A stretch of 64,000 bases of DNA from Embleya scabrispora (GCF_002024165.1 NZ_MWQN01000001.1:1240001-1304000); one strand, 5' to 3'; shown: positions 54,901-63,312, numbered from the stretch's first letter. The notes: generated from the sequence alone by a model not told the origin. Made by a program: numbers and translations.

Positions 54901-55374
54901 CTTGACGAAGATCGGGAAGCCGATCTCGTCCGCCGCGGCCACCAGCGCGTCCACGTCGTCCTGCGGCGGCGCGGTGTGCAGGGTGGGCAGTCCGGCGCCC
55001 TTGGCCGCCTCCAGCGCGCGCACCTTGTTGCCCGCGAGCGAGAGGACCTCGGCCGAGGGGCCGACGAAGGTGATGCCGTTGGCCTCGCACGCCTCGGCGA
55101 GCAGCGGGTTCTCGGACAGGAAGCCGTAGCCGGGGTAGATCGCGTCGGCACCGCACGCGATCGCCGCGCCGACGATGGTGTCCACGTCGAGGTAGGCGCG
55201 CAGCGGGTGACCGCGCTCGCCGATCTCGTAGCTCTCGTCCGCCTTCTGCCGATGCAGGGAGTGACGGTCCTCGTACGCGTAGACGGCGACCGTGGTGATG
55301 TCGAGCTCGGTGGCGGCGCGCAGGGCGCGTACGGCGATTTCGCCGCGGTTGGCCACCAACAGCTTACGGATCAC
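52000..55374 (-). CDS. pyc: pyruvate carboxylase
   Basis: A 1124-residue biotin enzyme that turns pyruvate, bicarbonate and ATP into oxaloacetate. The GTG at 55374 (IRKLLVANRGEIAVR) follows AGGAGG by 11 bases. Domains in order: biotin carboxylase (residues 1-450; KAAAGGGGRGLR ATP loop, EMNPRIQVEHTVTEE), carboxyltransferase (about 515-800; DTTFRDAHQSLLATRVRT, LHTHDTAGGQLATY), linker, and C-terminal biotinyl domain (ATIEAMKMEASI with the biotinylated lysine). All domains are full length. It is a single-gene unit with its own terminator and replenishes the TCA cycle. Confidence 0.98.
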   Translation of the reverse strand: MIRKLLVANRGEIAVRALRAATELDITTVAVYAYEDRHSLHRQKADESYEIGERGHPLRAYLDVDTIVGAAIACGADAIYPGYGFLSENPLLAEACEANGITFVGPSAEVLSLAGNKVRALEAAKGAGLPTLHTAPPQDDVDALVAAADEIGFPIFVKAAAGGGGRGLRKVDRREDLRSSIETAMREAQTAFGDPTVFLEEAVIRPRHIEVQILAGADGGVVHLYERDCSMQRRHQKVIEIAPAPNLDPELRDRICADAVRFAEAVGYRNAGTVEFLLDERGRYVFIEMNPRIQVEHTVTEEITGVDLVQAQLRVAAGASLTDLGLVQSEIRIQGAALQCRITTEDPSADFRPDTGTVSAYRSPGGAGVRLDGGTYTGAEVLPYFDSMLVKLTCRGRTFGDAVNRARRAVAEFRIRGVATNIPFLQAVLDDPAFRDGRITTSFIDEHPELVRSRPGADRGTRLLAYLADVTVNRPYGPTPSIAVPRSKFPELPAGELPSGSRDRLLELGAAGFARALREQSALAVTDTTFRDAHQSLLATRVRTYDLAAAAPYVARLTPELLSVEAWGGATYDVALRFLKEDPWQRLAALREGMPNLNIQMLLRGRNTVGYTPYPDKVCVKFVEEAARTGIDIFRIFDALNDVEAMRPAIEATLGTHAIAEGTLCYTSDLSNPAEQLYTLDYYLRLAEQLVEAGVHVLCVKDMAGLLRAPAARTLIGALRERFDLPVHLHTHDTAGGQLATYLAAVEAGVDAIDGASAALAGTTSQPPLSAIVAATDYTERATGLSLDALCALEPYWAAVREAYAPFESGLPAPTGRVYRHEIPGGQLSNLRQQAIALGLGHKFEDIEDAYAASNRILGNIVKVTPSSKVVGDLALHLSAVGADPAKFESDPGAFDVPDSVIGFLQGELGTPPGGWPEPFRTRALAGRTASATRTVELTPEQDAALDGDRLRETLNRLLFPGPARDYDEAERLYGDVSAVPTVPFLYGLVQGEELAIELSAGVSLYLAVEAVGEADERGFRTVYCRMNGQPRVLSVRDRSVKPARPESERANPENPKHVAAPFSGVVTLQVAVGDEVEAGGTVATIEAMKMEASITAQSAGTVARLAIGQVSSVEAGDLLLELG

Positions 55375-55828
55375 GAGCTGCGTACCTCCTTGCCCGGGGT
55401 GTCCGGGTGCGGGGGAAATCGGACGGGTACCTCGAGACGACGAAGTGCCGGGCCCTGGGTGGAGTCTCGGCAACGGGTCGAACCCTGCGTGACTTTAGGA
55501 CACGTGTGCAGGTGCCCCGCAGGCCCGGTCCACATGCCGGGCACACCGGGCGGACTCGGATTCCCCGTCCCACCTGCGAATTTCCGGTTCATCGGGGCGG
55601 GTGTGACCTTGCTCGCAGCCCGCATCGCGAGACATTTCGACCCGAAAGGCGGGGGCGCGGGCGCGCCGATGGGGAGCGGCTGCGGCCCGTCGCGACCCGA
55701 TCGCGTGCCCCGGCCCGGCCCGATCGCACCGTCGGCCGGGACATGTCGGAGCAAATGTCGGATCATGCGGGAGGCCGGGGGACGACCCGGGAATCGAGCC
55801 GGGGACGACCCGGGAAACGGGGAACGCC
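55375..55828. other. intergenic region between divergent pyc and lipoprotein genes
   Basis: About 450 bases with no credible gene. It must hold the pyc promoter; no clear box is seen. Confidence 0.4.
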
Positions 55829-56383
55829 GTGAGGGTTCGGATGGGCGTGGCGATCGCGGTCGCGGTCGTCGTGCTGCCGCTGGCCGGGTGCGACGACGGC
55901 GACGGGGGCGGTACGAAGGCGGCCGGGGACAAGGGCGCGAGTCCGACCGCGAGCGGTGGGACCGGTGCGAGCGGCGACCTGCGGGCGGTGGACGCGTGCT
56001 CGATCCTGACCGCCGACCAGGTCTCGCAGGCGCTGGCGCTGCCGGGTCTGAAGGCCGCGCAGAATCCGCTCGGCTGCGACTACGCGGCGGCCGACGGCGC
56101 GCCGGTGGTCAGCACGATCGCCACCCGCTCCAAGGCGGGCGGGGTGGACAAGGCGCTGGAGGCGTACCTGGGCACGCTGGGCGACGCGCGCACGGAGAAG
56201 GTGGCGGGGGTCGGCGAAGCGGCGGTCTACGTGCAGCCCGACACCATCGGCGGCGTACTGGTGGTCGCGGCCCGGCGAGGCGACGAGACCGCGGTGTTCT
56301 CGCTGAACGCGGGCGGCGGCGACCCGCCGCCGAGCAAGGAGCAGTTGGTGTCGCTGGCGAAGCTGGCGGTGGCGAGGATGTGA
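55829..56383 (+). CDS. DUF3558-like lipoprotein
   Basis: A 184-residue lipoprotein with GTG start. The signal peptide RVRMGVAIAVAVVVLPLAGC ends in a lipobox (Cys21), then a Gly/Asp/Thr linker. The folded part reads VDACSILTADQVSQALALPG, LGCDYAAADG, VAGVGEAAVYVQPD, as in the DUF3558 family of actinobacterial cell-surface lipoproteins with two conserved cysteines. The function is unknown. It stands alone. Confidence 0.85.
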   Translation: MRVRMGVAIAVAVVVLPLAGCDDGDGGGTKAAGDKGASPTASGGTGASGDLRAVDACSILTADQVSQALALPGLKAAQNPLGCDYAAADGAPVVSTIATRSKAGGVDKALEAYLGTLGDARTEKVAGVGEAAVYVQPDTIGGVLVVAARRGDETAVFSLNAGGGDPPPSKEQLVSLAKLAVARM

Positions 56384-56752
56384 CGTAGAGGGCCGGCCCG
56401 TCGATCGTTGCGCTGTGGTCACGGTCGTGCGCGCACGGTTGCCCATCGCTCGAGGATACGGTCTGCGGCCGGGGTCGGGGAACGCGGCGAATTGTCATAT
56501 CGTGTGCGGATATTGACCCTCCGTCATCTCGACGGGCCGACCGGCTCGTCCGGGCCCTCGTTCCCCGCGAGGGGGGACCAATGTCACGGCTGATTCCGGC
56601 GTCGGCGGGCACGAGGTGGGCAGGGGAACTGTATGACCCCGCGCGGGGAGGACGGCCAAGCGCCGACGGACTCCTCCCTTCGCGCCTTTCAAACCCTCCA
56701 CACCATCCGTGCCATCCGTGCCCTCCGTACCCTTCGAACCGGGAGCGACGAC
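56384..56752. other. leader and promoter region of the ECF sigma gene
   Basis: About 370 bases. An in-frame upstream extension of the sigma gene (from 56633) is open but low complexity (CCRTGCCCTCCGT-like runs), so it is more likely leader. No other gene is seen. Confidence 0.35.
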
Positions 56753-57337
56753 GTGAGTGATCTGCTGACCACCCCCGGCCCGCGGCTGGACCGCTTCGAG
56801 CGCGATGCCGTGCCGTTCCTGGAGCCGCTCTACCCGGCCGCGTTGCGGATGACCCGCAACGCCTCCGATGCCGAGGACCTGGTCCAGGAGACCTTCACCA
56901 AGGCGTACGCGTCCTTCCATCAGTTCCGCGACGGCACCAATCTCAAGGCCTGGCTGTATCGGATCCTCACCAACACCTTCATCACCTCCTACCGTAGGAA
57001 GCAGCGGCAACCGGTGGTGTCGACCACGCAGGAGATCGAGGACTGGCAGCTGTACCGGGCCGCCTCGCACGAGTCGACGGGCCTGCGTTCGGCGGAGCTG
57101 GAGGCGCTGGACCACCTGCCGGATTCGGACGTGGTGGCCGCGTTGCGGGCGCTGCCCGAGGAGTTCCGGGTGACGGTGTACCTCGCGGACGTCGAGGGCT
57201 ATCCGTACAAGGAGATCGCCGCGTTCACGAAGGTGCCTCTGGGCACGGTGATGTCGCGCCTGCACCGGGGGCGGCGGCGGTTGCGCGAGGCGTTGGCGGA
57301 CTACGCGCGCGAGCGTGGGTTCGTCGTCGCGGCGTAG
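56753..57337 (+). CDS. SigR-like ECF RNA polymerase sigma factor
   Basis: A 194-residue sigma factor; the GTG at 56753 has GGGAG seven bases upstream. Region 2 is [26 protein letters not shown] and [25 protein letters not shown]. Region 4 is [23 protein letters not shown] then [18 protein letters not shown]. These match SigR, the thiol-oxidative-stress sigma factor of Streptomyces. In that system the zinc anti-sigma factor RsrA is encoded directly downstream; here the next gene is a convergent TerD gene, so the partner is missing or elsewhere. Confidence 0.92.
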   Translation: MSDLLTTPGPRLDRFERDAVPFLEPLYPAALRMTRNASDAEDLVQETFTKAYASFHQFRDGTNLKAWLYRILTNTFITSYRRKQRQPVVSTTQEIEDWQLYRAASHESTGLRSAELEALDHLPDSDVVAALRALPEEFRVTVYLADVEGYPYKEIAAFTKVPLGTVMSRLHRGRRRLREALADYARERGFVVAA

Positions 57338-57377
57338 TCCGCCTTGTCGCCGGGCCCGCCGGGGCGGGCCGGTGTGG

Positions 57378-57959
57378 CTACAGGTGCTTGAGGATCTCCG
57401 GCAGCAGGTCGTGGTACGTGTTGCCCTTGGCGGCCTGGCCGATGGCGGTGGCCTGCCAGCCGTCGGCCGCGCGAGCCAGCTTGACCATGATCTGCGCGTC
57501 GTGGCCGCCGTGTTCGGACAGTTCGTAGCGCACGATCTCGCTGTCGTCGTGCTCGTCGACGAGCCGGCAGTAGGCGTTGGCGACTCGCGAGAAGGCGTGG
57601 CTGGAGTCGGCGCTGACCGTGAAGACCAGGGCCGTCACGCGCGGCGACAGTGTGGCGAGGTCGACGATGATCGACTCGTCGTCGCCGTCGCCCGCGCCGG
57701 TGGTGTTGTCGCCGGTGTGCGTGACGGCGCCGTCCTTGGAGACCAACTGCCGCGGCCACACCGTGTCGACGAGGTGGTGGTCGGCGTCGAACAACAGGCA
57801 GGACGCGTCGAGGTCGACGCCGGTGAGCGCCTGTAGCCCCGGGCGCAGCCCCTTGTGCTTCACCGCGTCCCAGCCCAGCCCCATCCGGACCCGCGCGGCC
57901 GAACCGGCCTCGCCCTTGCCGATGGTGACGCTCTCCCCCTGTGCGAGAACGACCGTCAT
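57378..57959 (-). CDS. TerD family protein
   Basis: A 193-residue single TerD domain (VVLAQGESVTIGKGEAGSAARVRMGLGWD; SCLLFDADHHLVDTVWP; GDNTTGAGDGDDESIIVDLATL). The conserved acidic residues around GDNTTGAGDGDDE form the family's calcium sites. TerD proteins belong to tellurite-resistance and stress modules and are often abundant in sporulating actinomycetes. It is convergent with the SigR-like gene. The usual GDD-type core and length (about 190) are normal. Confidence 0.95.
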   Translation of the reverse strand: MTVVLAQGESVTIGKGEAGSAARVRMGLGWDAVKHKGLRPGLQALTGVDLDASCLLFDADHHLVDTVWPRQLVSKDGAVTHTGDNTTGAGDGDDESIIVDLATLSPRVTALVFTVSADSSHAFSRVANAYCRLVDEHDDSEIVRYELSEHGGHDAQIMVKLARAADGWQATAIGQAAKGNTYHDLLPEILKHL

Positions 57960-58112
57960 CGCAAACTCCCCTCTACGGTGGTTCCCCGATTGCGCCGGCC
58001 CGTCCCGAGACGGGCCGCGTCTGGCTGGAGAGCATCCTAGGACGAGTGGATCAGTCCGGCGGCGCGAGTGTGTCGTCGGGTCCGAATCGAGGGATATCCG
58101 GTATGGGTCGGG

Positions 58113-58961
58113 TCAGGCCGTGCTGCCCGGTCGGGGCGTGCTAGACGTGGTGCCGCGGTCGGGGATCTCGACCACCTCGGCGGCGGGCGGCGCGGTCACC
58201 TTCACCGGGACGTCGAAGTCGCCGTAGCTGATCGAGCCGCTGCTCTTGCTGCCCTTGGACACGATCAGCACCGGGTAGGGCTTGCCGCCCTGGGCCTCGA
58301 TGTAGACCTTGCCGTCGTCGCGTCCGGGCGGGCCGGTGAGCGGGATCATCCGCCGGTTGTTGATCGTCTCGACGGGCAGCTTGACGCCGTCCTCGGGGAA
58401 GTCCTTGAGCGCCGCGCCCGGGTCGGCGACGGTGGTGATGCTGCGTACGCCGCGCAGCTTCTCGCTGTTGGCGTCGCCCTTGAGCCATTTCCCGGCGAGC
58501 AGCTTGGCGGCGAATTCGCCGTCCACCGTGCCGACCAGCGAGCGATACGCCTGCTCGTCGCCCCGGACGTACATGGCGTCGCCGATCCGGCGCACCTCCA
58601 GGCGTACGCCGTTCTGCTCGATGGTGCCCTGGAATTCCTCGCTGCCCCGGTCCACCTTCAGGTCCAGCTTGGTCCCCTTGCCGTCGGAGACGATGTCCGC
58701 GACGACGTGCACGGTCTTGATGTTCGCGGCCGACTGCTTGGCGCGGCGCGCCAGTTCGCCGACGTCCAGGTCCTCGTTGCGCACGGTCTCGTCGAGCCCG
58801 GAGGACGCGCTGTCGGTGACCGGCGCGGTCGGCACGCTCTTCTCGATGGTGGACAGGGGACTCGACTCACTGCCACAAGCACTCAAGGCCCCGAGCGATA
58901 TGCACACCGCCACCACGGCCCCGACCCGGTGTCTCCCCACACGATTAGGACGCACACTCAC
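58113..58961 (-). CDS. LppX/LprAFG-like lipoprotein
   Basis: A 282-residue exported lipoprotein. The signal peptide ends in LSACGSES (lipobox Cys29). The mature part has the half-open beta-barrel pattern of the LppX/LprG family: NIKTVHVVADIVSDGKGTKLDLKVDR, FQGTIEQNGVRLEVRRIGDAMYVRG and KPYPVLIVSKGSKSSGSISYGDFD. Mycobacterial relatives carry lipids to the outer envelope; a similar lipid-handling role is an inference. It is divergent from the acyl-CoA synthetase gene. Confidence 0.88.
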   Translation of the reverse strand: MSVRPNRVGRHRVGAVVAVCISLGALSACGSESSPLSTIEKSVPTAPVTDSASSGLDETVRNEDLDVGELARRAKQSAANIKTVHVVADIVSDGKGTKLDLKVDRGSEEFQGTIEQNGVRLEVRRIGDAMYVRGDEQAYRSLVGTVDGEFAAKLLAGKWLKGDANSEKLRGVRSITTVADPGAALKDFPEDGVKLPVETINNRRMIPLTGPPGRDDGKVYIEAQGGKPYPVLIVSKGSKSSGSISYGDFDVPVKVTAPPAAEVVEIPDRGTTSSTPRPGSTA

Positions 58962-59368
58962 TCACTCCCGACTCCACCGAACGAACCCCACCCGACAACC
59001 TTGCCCCTGTGACGACCCACCCGGCCTTCCGGTTCCCACCCGCCCCGCCGAGCCCGCGCCGGAACCTGTCATGGGGACTCCCCTGCCGCCGGGTTTCGGG
59101 TCTTCCCGCATGGCGATCCAGGCGCGGTAGGTGTTTTCTCGGGCCTGTCGGGTCAGGCACTCCCAGCCCTTCGCCGCGGCTGCGTCGGCAAACCGCGCCG
59201 GCGGCCGTCATCACCCGGAAGGGTGGATCGGCGCGGAGTGGCGGGCGCGGGCACGGGCGTGGATGTGTTCGGGCAACGCGGCTCGAAAGAGTGGTTGAGC
59301 GCTTGTTGTCGGGGCTCTGGCGCATAGCATCGGTGGGTTGTCCGGCCGGCGGTTGTGGAGGGTGCTGC

Positions 59369-60772
59369 GTGTCTCTTGTCGTGTCTGCCGACGGGGTCGG
59401 GACGGATCGTGGGGATGCGGTTGTCGTCGGTGGGGACGCGATGTCGCGGGAGGGGTTGTTCGAGGCGGCTCGGGCGTTGGGCGAGCGGATTGTCGGGGCG
59501 CCGGCCGTGGCGGTGCGGGCCGATGCTTCGTTGGAGACGGTGATCGCCACGCTGGGTGGGTTGCTGGCCGGGGTGCCGGTGGTGCCGGTGCCGCCGGATT
59601 CGGGGCCGTTGGAGCGGGCGCACATCCTGTCGGACTCGGGGGCCACGCTGCTGGTGGCTCCGGGGGCGTGGACGGACACCGGGCTGCCCACGATGACCGT
59701 CGACCCCGCCGCTCGCTCGGCCGGCACGCTGCCGGAGCCGGGTCCGGATGCGACCGCGCTGATCCTGTACACCAGCGGCACCACCGGCTCGCCGAAGGGT
59801 GTGCTGATCTCGCACGCGGCGATCGCGGCCGGGCTGGACGGGGCGATCGAGGCGTGGGACTGGACGGCGGACGACGTACTCGTGCACGGGCTGCCGCTGT
59901 TCCATGTGCACGGGCTCGTGCTGGGCGTGCTCGGGGCGTTGCGGACCGGGTCGCGACTCGTACACACGGGGCGGCCCACTCCGGCGGGCTACGCGGCGGC
60001 CGGGGGCAGCCTGTACTTCGGCGTGCCGACCGTGTGGTCGCGGATCGCGCAGGATCCGGACTCGGCGCGCGCGTTGTCGGGCGCGCGACTGCTGGTGTCG
60101 GGGAGCGCGCCGCTGCCGGTGCCGGTGTTCGAGCGTGTCGCCGAACTCACCGGACACCGGCCGGTCGAGCGGTACGGCATGACCGAGACGCTGATCACGC
60201 TCAGCACCCGGGCCGACGGCGAACGCCGGCCGGGATCCGTCGGGTGGCCGATCGCGGGCGTGCGGACGCGACTGGTCGGCGAGGACGGCTCGCCGTGTGC
60301 GCATGACGGCGAGACCGTGGGCGAGTTGCAGGTCGACTCGCCCACCCTGTTCCAGGGATACCTGAACCGGCCCGAGGCCACCGCCGCGACGCTCACCACC
60401 GACGGCTGGTTCCGCACCGGCGACGTGGCGGTGATCGACGCCGAGGGCCGACACCGGATCGTCGGCCGGGCGAGCACGGACCTGATCAAGACCGGCGGCT
60501 ACCGGGTCGGCGCGGGCGAGGTCGAGGGCGCGCTCCTGGCCCACCCGGCGGTGCACGAGGCGGCCGTGATCGGCGCCCCGCACGCCGATCTCGGCCAGGA
60601 GATCGTCGCGTTCGTGGTCCCGACCCCGGGCGCCGAGGTGACGGAACGCCAACTCATCGACCACGTGGCGGCCGGCCTGTCCGTCCACAAGCGCCCCCGC
60701 CGCGTCCTCTTCGTCCCCGACCTCCCCCGCAACGCGATGGGCAAGGTCCAGAAGAAGCTCCTGGCCGACTGA
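59369..60772 (+). CDS. acyl-CoA synthetase (AMP-binding, malonyl-CoA synthetase-like)
   Basis: A 467-residue adenylate-forming enzyme. The GTG at 59369 (SLVVSADGVGTDRGDAVVVG) has GGAGG seven bases upstream; a longer frame is unsupported. Core motifs are LILYTSGTTGSPKGVLISH (phosphate loop), PLFHVHGLVLGVLGALRTGS, YGMTETLITLSTRADGERRPGSVGWP, GWFRTGDVAVID and the C-terminal lysine in PRNAMGKVQKK. It activates a short carboxylic acid with ATP and joins it to CoA. The short N terminus and sequence resemble malonyl-CoA synthetase, which would supply polyketide or fatty-acid extender units, but the substrate is an inference. Confidence 0.93.
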   Translation: MSLVVSADGVGTDRGDAVVVGGDAMSREGLFEAARALGERIVGAPAVAVRADASLETVIATLGGLLAGVPVVPVPPDSGPLERAHILSDSGATLLVAPGAWTDTGLPTMTVDPAARSAGTLPEPGPDATALILYTSGTTGSPKGVLISHAAIAAGLDGAIEAWDWTADDVLVHGLPLFHVHGLVLGVLGALRTGSRLVHTGRPTPAGYAAAGGSLYFGVPTVWSRIAQDPDSARALSGARLLVSGSAPLPVPVFERVAELTGHRPVERYGMTETLITLSTRADGERRPGSVGWPIAGVRTRLVGEDGSPCAHDGETVGELQVDSPTLFQGYLNRPEATAATLTTDGWFRTGDVAVIDAEGRHRIVGRASTDLIKTGGYRVGAGEVEGALLAHPAVHEAAVIGAPHADLGQEIVAFVVPTPGAEVTERQLIDHVAAGLSVHKRPRRVLFVPDLPRNAMGKVQKKLLAD

Positions 60773-61340
60773 CTCGCGTGTCGCGTCGACGTCGGATCAG
60801 GCAGCAGCAGGGTGGGCCGAGGCGGTCGCGGGTGTCGCGGTCGATGTCGGCGAGCGTGATGAGGTGGGTGTCGCCGAAGCCGCGTAGTCCCGGGAGGCGG
60901 ATCTCGAACGGCTCGCCGCCTCGGTCGGGTTCGACGTCGCCGACGAGGAACCACGAGACCGGTCCCCGGTGCGAGATCCACCAGCCGCACTCGTGGTGCG
61001 GCCAGTGGCCGCCGAGTTCGAGCACGACGGCGAGGCCGGAGCCGCGCTCGATGCGGCGAGGCAGCCGGATCGCGTCGACCTCGCACAGTTCGACGCACAC
61101 GATCGGCGCCCGATCGGGAGCGGCCCCGACGACTTCCAGTTCGTAGCGGTTGGCCACCGACCGCCGCACCGCCTCCCCGACCAGGGCGAAGGCCATGTGC
61201 CCGACGTCGTCGCGCCGTTGCCCCACGACGCCGACCTCGTCGCACACACGGCGCACGGTCTCCCGCACGAGCCGGGCCGCCTCCCCGTCGGCCACGAGCG
61301 GCTTATAGACGACGGCCCGCGCGAACGCCGCCCGCGTCAC
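60654..61340 (-). CDS. hypothetical protein with antisense-overlapping tail
   Basis: A 228-residue frame. The first 170 residues look genuinely coding (VANRYELEVVGAAPDRAPIVCVEL; FEIRLPGLRGFGDTHLITLADIDRD). The last 60 or so are Arg/Gly/Cys-rich and lie antisense to the end of the acyl-CoA synthetase gene, so the original stop may have been lost. The ATG overlaps the stop of the 71-residue gene upstream (ATGA), indicating one operon with the Scr1/DUF6879 group. No family is recognised. Confidence 0.6.
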   Translation of the reverse strand: MTRAAFARAVVYKPLVADGEAARLVRETVRRVCDEVGVVGQRRDDVGHMAFALVGEAVRRSVANRYELEVVGAAPDRAPIVCVELCEVDAIRLPRRIERGSGLAVVLELGGHWPHHECGWWISHRGPVSWFLVGDVEPDRGGEPFEIRLPGLRGFGDTHLITLADIDRDTRDRLGPPCCCLIRRRRDTRVSRPGASSGPCPSRCGGGRGRRGRGGGACGRTGRPPRGR

Positions 61341-61552
61341 GGCTCCCGCCGGGTGGGGTTGGGCCCGTAGAGCGCCCGAGACAGCCCCGCGTGCAACAAC
61401 TCGGCCCGCACGCCGTCCAGGAGCAGATTGATCTTCCCGACAGGCTCCGCCTCCGCATCACAGGCGAGGAGCGGAACGGTGATGATCCCGTTCCCCTTGT
61501 CCCGCACGACGGGCCGGTCGGGATCGATGGCGGTGAATCTGATGTCCGTCAT
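61337..61552 (-). CDS. small hypothetical protein
   Basis: A 71-residue protein, MTDIRFTAIDPDRPVVRDKG at the start, with AGGTGG before the ATG. It has a GNGIITVPLLACD strand region and a helical C-terminal KINLLLDGVRAELLHAGLSRAL. It overlaps the next gene by four bases (ATGA). It lies 143 bases downstream of a Scr1-type regulator, the position where small partner proteins (often DUF397) are found, but the sequence is not DUF397. Confidence 0.65.
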   Translation of the reverse strand: MTDIRFTAIDPDRPVVRDKGNGIITVPLLACDAEAEPVGKINLLLDGVRAELLHAGLSRALYGPNPTRREP

Positions 61553-61695
61553 GACCACCTGGTGTCTGTGATGTCCGGGCTCGGATCCGGTCGGAATTCG
61601 CCGCACGACTCGAAGCGTAGAACCGCGAAGGAGGCCCGACCAGAATGTTTCTCGAGGTTTCCGGCAACTCCACCAAAGAGTGAGTGGTCGCGAAA

Positions 61696-62568
61696 TCAGG
61701 CGTCTTCGTCAGGGGCGAGATCGGCAATGACCCGGGTGATGATCGCCCGGGCACTCCGGCCGTAGCCGGCGACTCCTGCCAGTTGCTCGAAGACCTCGGA
61801 GTACAGTCCGATCTCCTGTGGCCGGCGGAGGTCGAGAGCGGCGCTGAAGGTCTCGACCAACACACGCTCGTCGTCGTACATCCAGAAGCCGTGCCACGGC
61901 GATGCGGTGTACCGCGTCTCGAAGCCGACGATGCCCAACCGCACGTTGGGTAGTTGGGAAACGGAGATCAAGCGGTCGAGCTGGCCGAGCATGACTTCGG
62001 GTGGGCACAGCCGGACCCGCAACGCCGCCTCGGTCAGCACGAAATGAAACCGCTTGTCGGGCCGGTACAGGATTTCCTGACGCTGGATGCGGGCTGCCAC
62101 GGCCGCATTGATGTCATTGGGCAAGTTCAGCCGCCCGATGCTTTCGGCAAAGCGAGCACGCGCGTACTCCGCCGTTTGCAGGAGGCCCGGGATCACCGTC
62201 GCCTCGAAGACCCGGAAAAGCTGCGTCCGCCCGTCCCACCCGAGGTGCTCTTGTTGTCGGGGTTTCAGACCGGTGCGCAGGATGCGTTGCCACTCGGCGT
62301 GCTGAACTTCGAGCGTATGCAGGGAGACGAGCAGATCTTCGGTCTCACCTTCGCTGTTGGTCGCCCTCGTCCACCCACGGATGTCGTCGTCGGTCGGCGT
62401 CTGCCGACTGTTCTCCAGTTTCGACACCTTCGAAGGCGGCCACGCCAAAGACTCCGCGAGCTGCCGGCCACTCATGCCGGCTTGTCGGCGGAGCTCGCGG
62501 AGTCGTTTGCCCAAAGCGTTGCGTGCCGCGTGGACGTCAGACGCGCCCGAGGTGTTGTCCGATGGCAA
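61696..62568 (-). CDS. helix-turn-helix regulator, Scr1/DUF5753 family
   Basis: A 290-residue regulator. The TTG at 62568 (PSDNTSGASDVHAARNALG) matches the usual family start; ATG/GTG codons at 62604/62607 are alternatives. The XRE helix-turn-helix is GMSGRQLAESLAWPPSKVSKLENSRQTPT (about residues 31-60). The large C-terminal DUF5753 domain is typical (VIPGLLQTAEYARA; QLDRLISVSQLPNVRLGIVGFE; DDERVLVETFSAALDL). It overlaps the end of the DUF6879 gene. Such regulators pair with small partner proteins in Streptomyces and control development or secondary metabolism; this pairing with DUF6879 is common. Confidence 0.9.
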   Translation of the reverse strand: MPSDNTSGASDVHAARNALGKRLRELRRQAGMSGRQLAESLAWPPSKVSKLENSRQTPTDDDIRGWTRATNSEGETEDLLVSLHTLEVQHAEWQRILRTGLKPRQQEHLGWDGRTQLFRVFEATVIPGLLQTAEYARARFAESIGRLNLPNDINAAVAARIQRQEILYRPDKRFHFVLTEAALRVRLCPPEVMLGQLDRLISVSQLPNVRLGIVGFETRYTASPWHGFWMYDDERVLVETFSAALDLRRPQEIGLYSEVFEQLAGVAGYGRSARAIITRVIADLAPDEDA

Positions 62569-63079
62569 AGTCGTCCCGTCGCATCGCGTGGTGCCAGGCA
62601 GCATCACGCCAGTAGTTGTGCTTGACGATCTCGTCGGCGTCGTCGACGACTTCGCCGCCGAGAAAGACGTCGTTGTCGTCGAAGAGCATGCGAACCAGCT
62701 TGCGCGAGTCGAACAGCCAGTAGTCGTGCCTCGGCAAATCGACGGCGTCGGCCTGGTCGCTCGTCAGATAGCGGATGTCCTCGCCCGCGCCGTTGGTGAA
62801 CTGCGCGCACCACACACCGAAGCGGCTGTAGTCGTTCAGGGGCAGACTCACCACGCGAACCCGCGCGAAGCGCCGTCCCTTCGCCGTGACTTCACGCAGC
62901 ATGTCCAACCATGTTCGCATCCACGGCAGATCATCCGGCTCGCCTGCGAGAAACCTGCGCATCGACTCGTTCTCGTAGCCGGCGTCGTAGTGGTCGCGAG
63001 CTTCCAGCCGATAGGCCGTGTGCTCGAACGAGTGGAAGAGCCGCCGGATCTCCGGACCCGGCGGGATGAAGGAGGTCAG
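62537..63079 (-). CDS. DUF6879 family protein, probable CTG start
   Basis: A 180-residue protein of the DUF6879 family, found beside Scr1-type regulators. It reads TSFIPPGPEIRRLFHSFEHTA, SMRRFLAGEPDDLPWMRTWLDMLREVTAKGRRFARVRVVSLPLNDYSRF and ends with the family's IVKHNYWRDAAWHHA block. No ATG, GTG or TTG is available where the conserved domain starts; a CTG at 63079 overlaps the upstream stop (CTGA) and has GGGAGGA six bases upstream, so I use it. The alternative is a much longer low-complexity extension to 63208. Confidence 0.8.
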   Translation of the reverse strand: MTSFIPPGPEIRRLFHSFEHTAYRLEARDHYDAGYENESMRRFLAGEPDDLPWMRTWLDMLREVTAKGRRFARVRVVSLPLNDYSRFGVWCAQFTNGAGEDIRYLTSDQADAVDLPRHDYWLFDSRKLVRMLFDDNDVFLGGEVVDDADEIVKHNYWRDAAWHHAMRRDDFAIGQHLGRV

Positions 63080-63312
63080 CGCTCGTCCTCCCGCTCCAGG
63101 TAGCGGCGAGCGTACATCCTGAGTACGTCTTCCGGGATCTCGATCAGAGTCTCGTGATCGGGCACCGGCCCGATGTCCGCGAGGGCTTGGGGATCGGTGA
63201 CCCGCCAACCCTGGGCGATGTACGTGACGCGGTCGGCCCGGTCGGTGGCGAAGAGGGTCGGGGAGTTGTCGATCTGGGACTCGGGGTCCTTGCCGAGGAA
63301 TCGAGCGCGCAC
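63076..63312 (-). CDS. small protein upstream of DUF6879
   Basis: A 78-residue protein. The GTG at 63312 (RARFLGKDPESQIDNSPTLF) has AAGGAGG four bases upstream; the frame is open to 63408. It reads TDRADRVTYIAQGWRVTDPQ, then DHETLIEIPEDVLRMYARRYLERED. Genes like this often precede DUF6879 in Streptomyces and are themselves uncharacterised. It starts the operon, its stop overlapping the DUF6879 start. Confidence 0.8.
   Translation of the reverse strand: MRARFLGKDPESQIDNSPTLFATDRADRVTYIAQGWRVTDPQALADIGPVPDHETLIEIPEDVLRMYARRYLEREDER

Noticed and set aside
51958..56388. A 1476-codon open frame antisense to pyruvate carboxylase
   Set aside because: It is a shadow of pyc, whose domains are complete, and it also overruns the start of the lipoprotein gene.
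56633..56752. A longer N terminus for the SigR-like factor
   Set aside because: The extension is low complexity and lacks similarity to SigR; GTG at 56753 has a good ribosome binding site.
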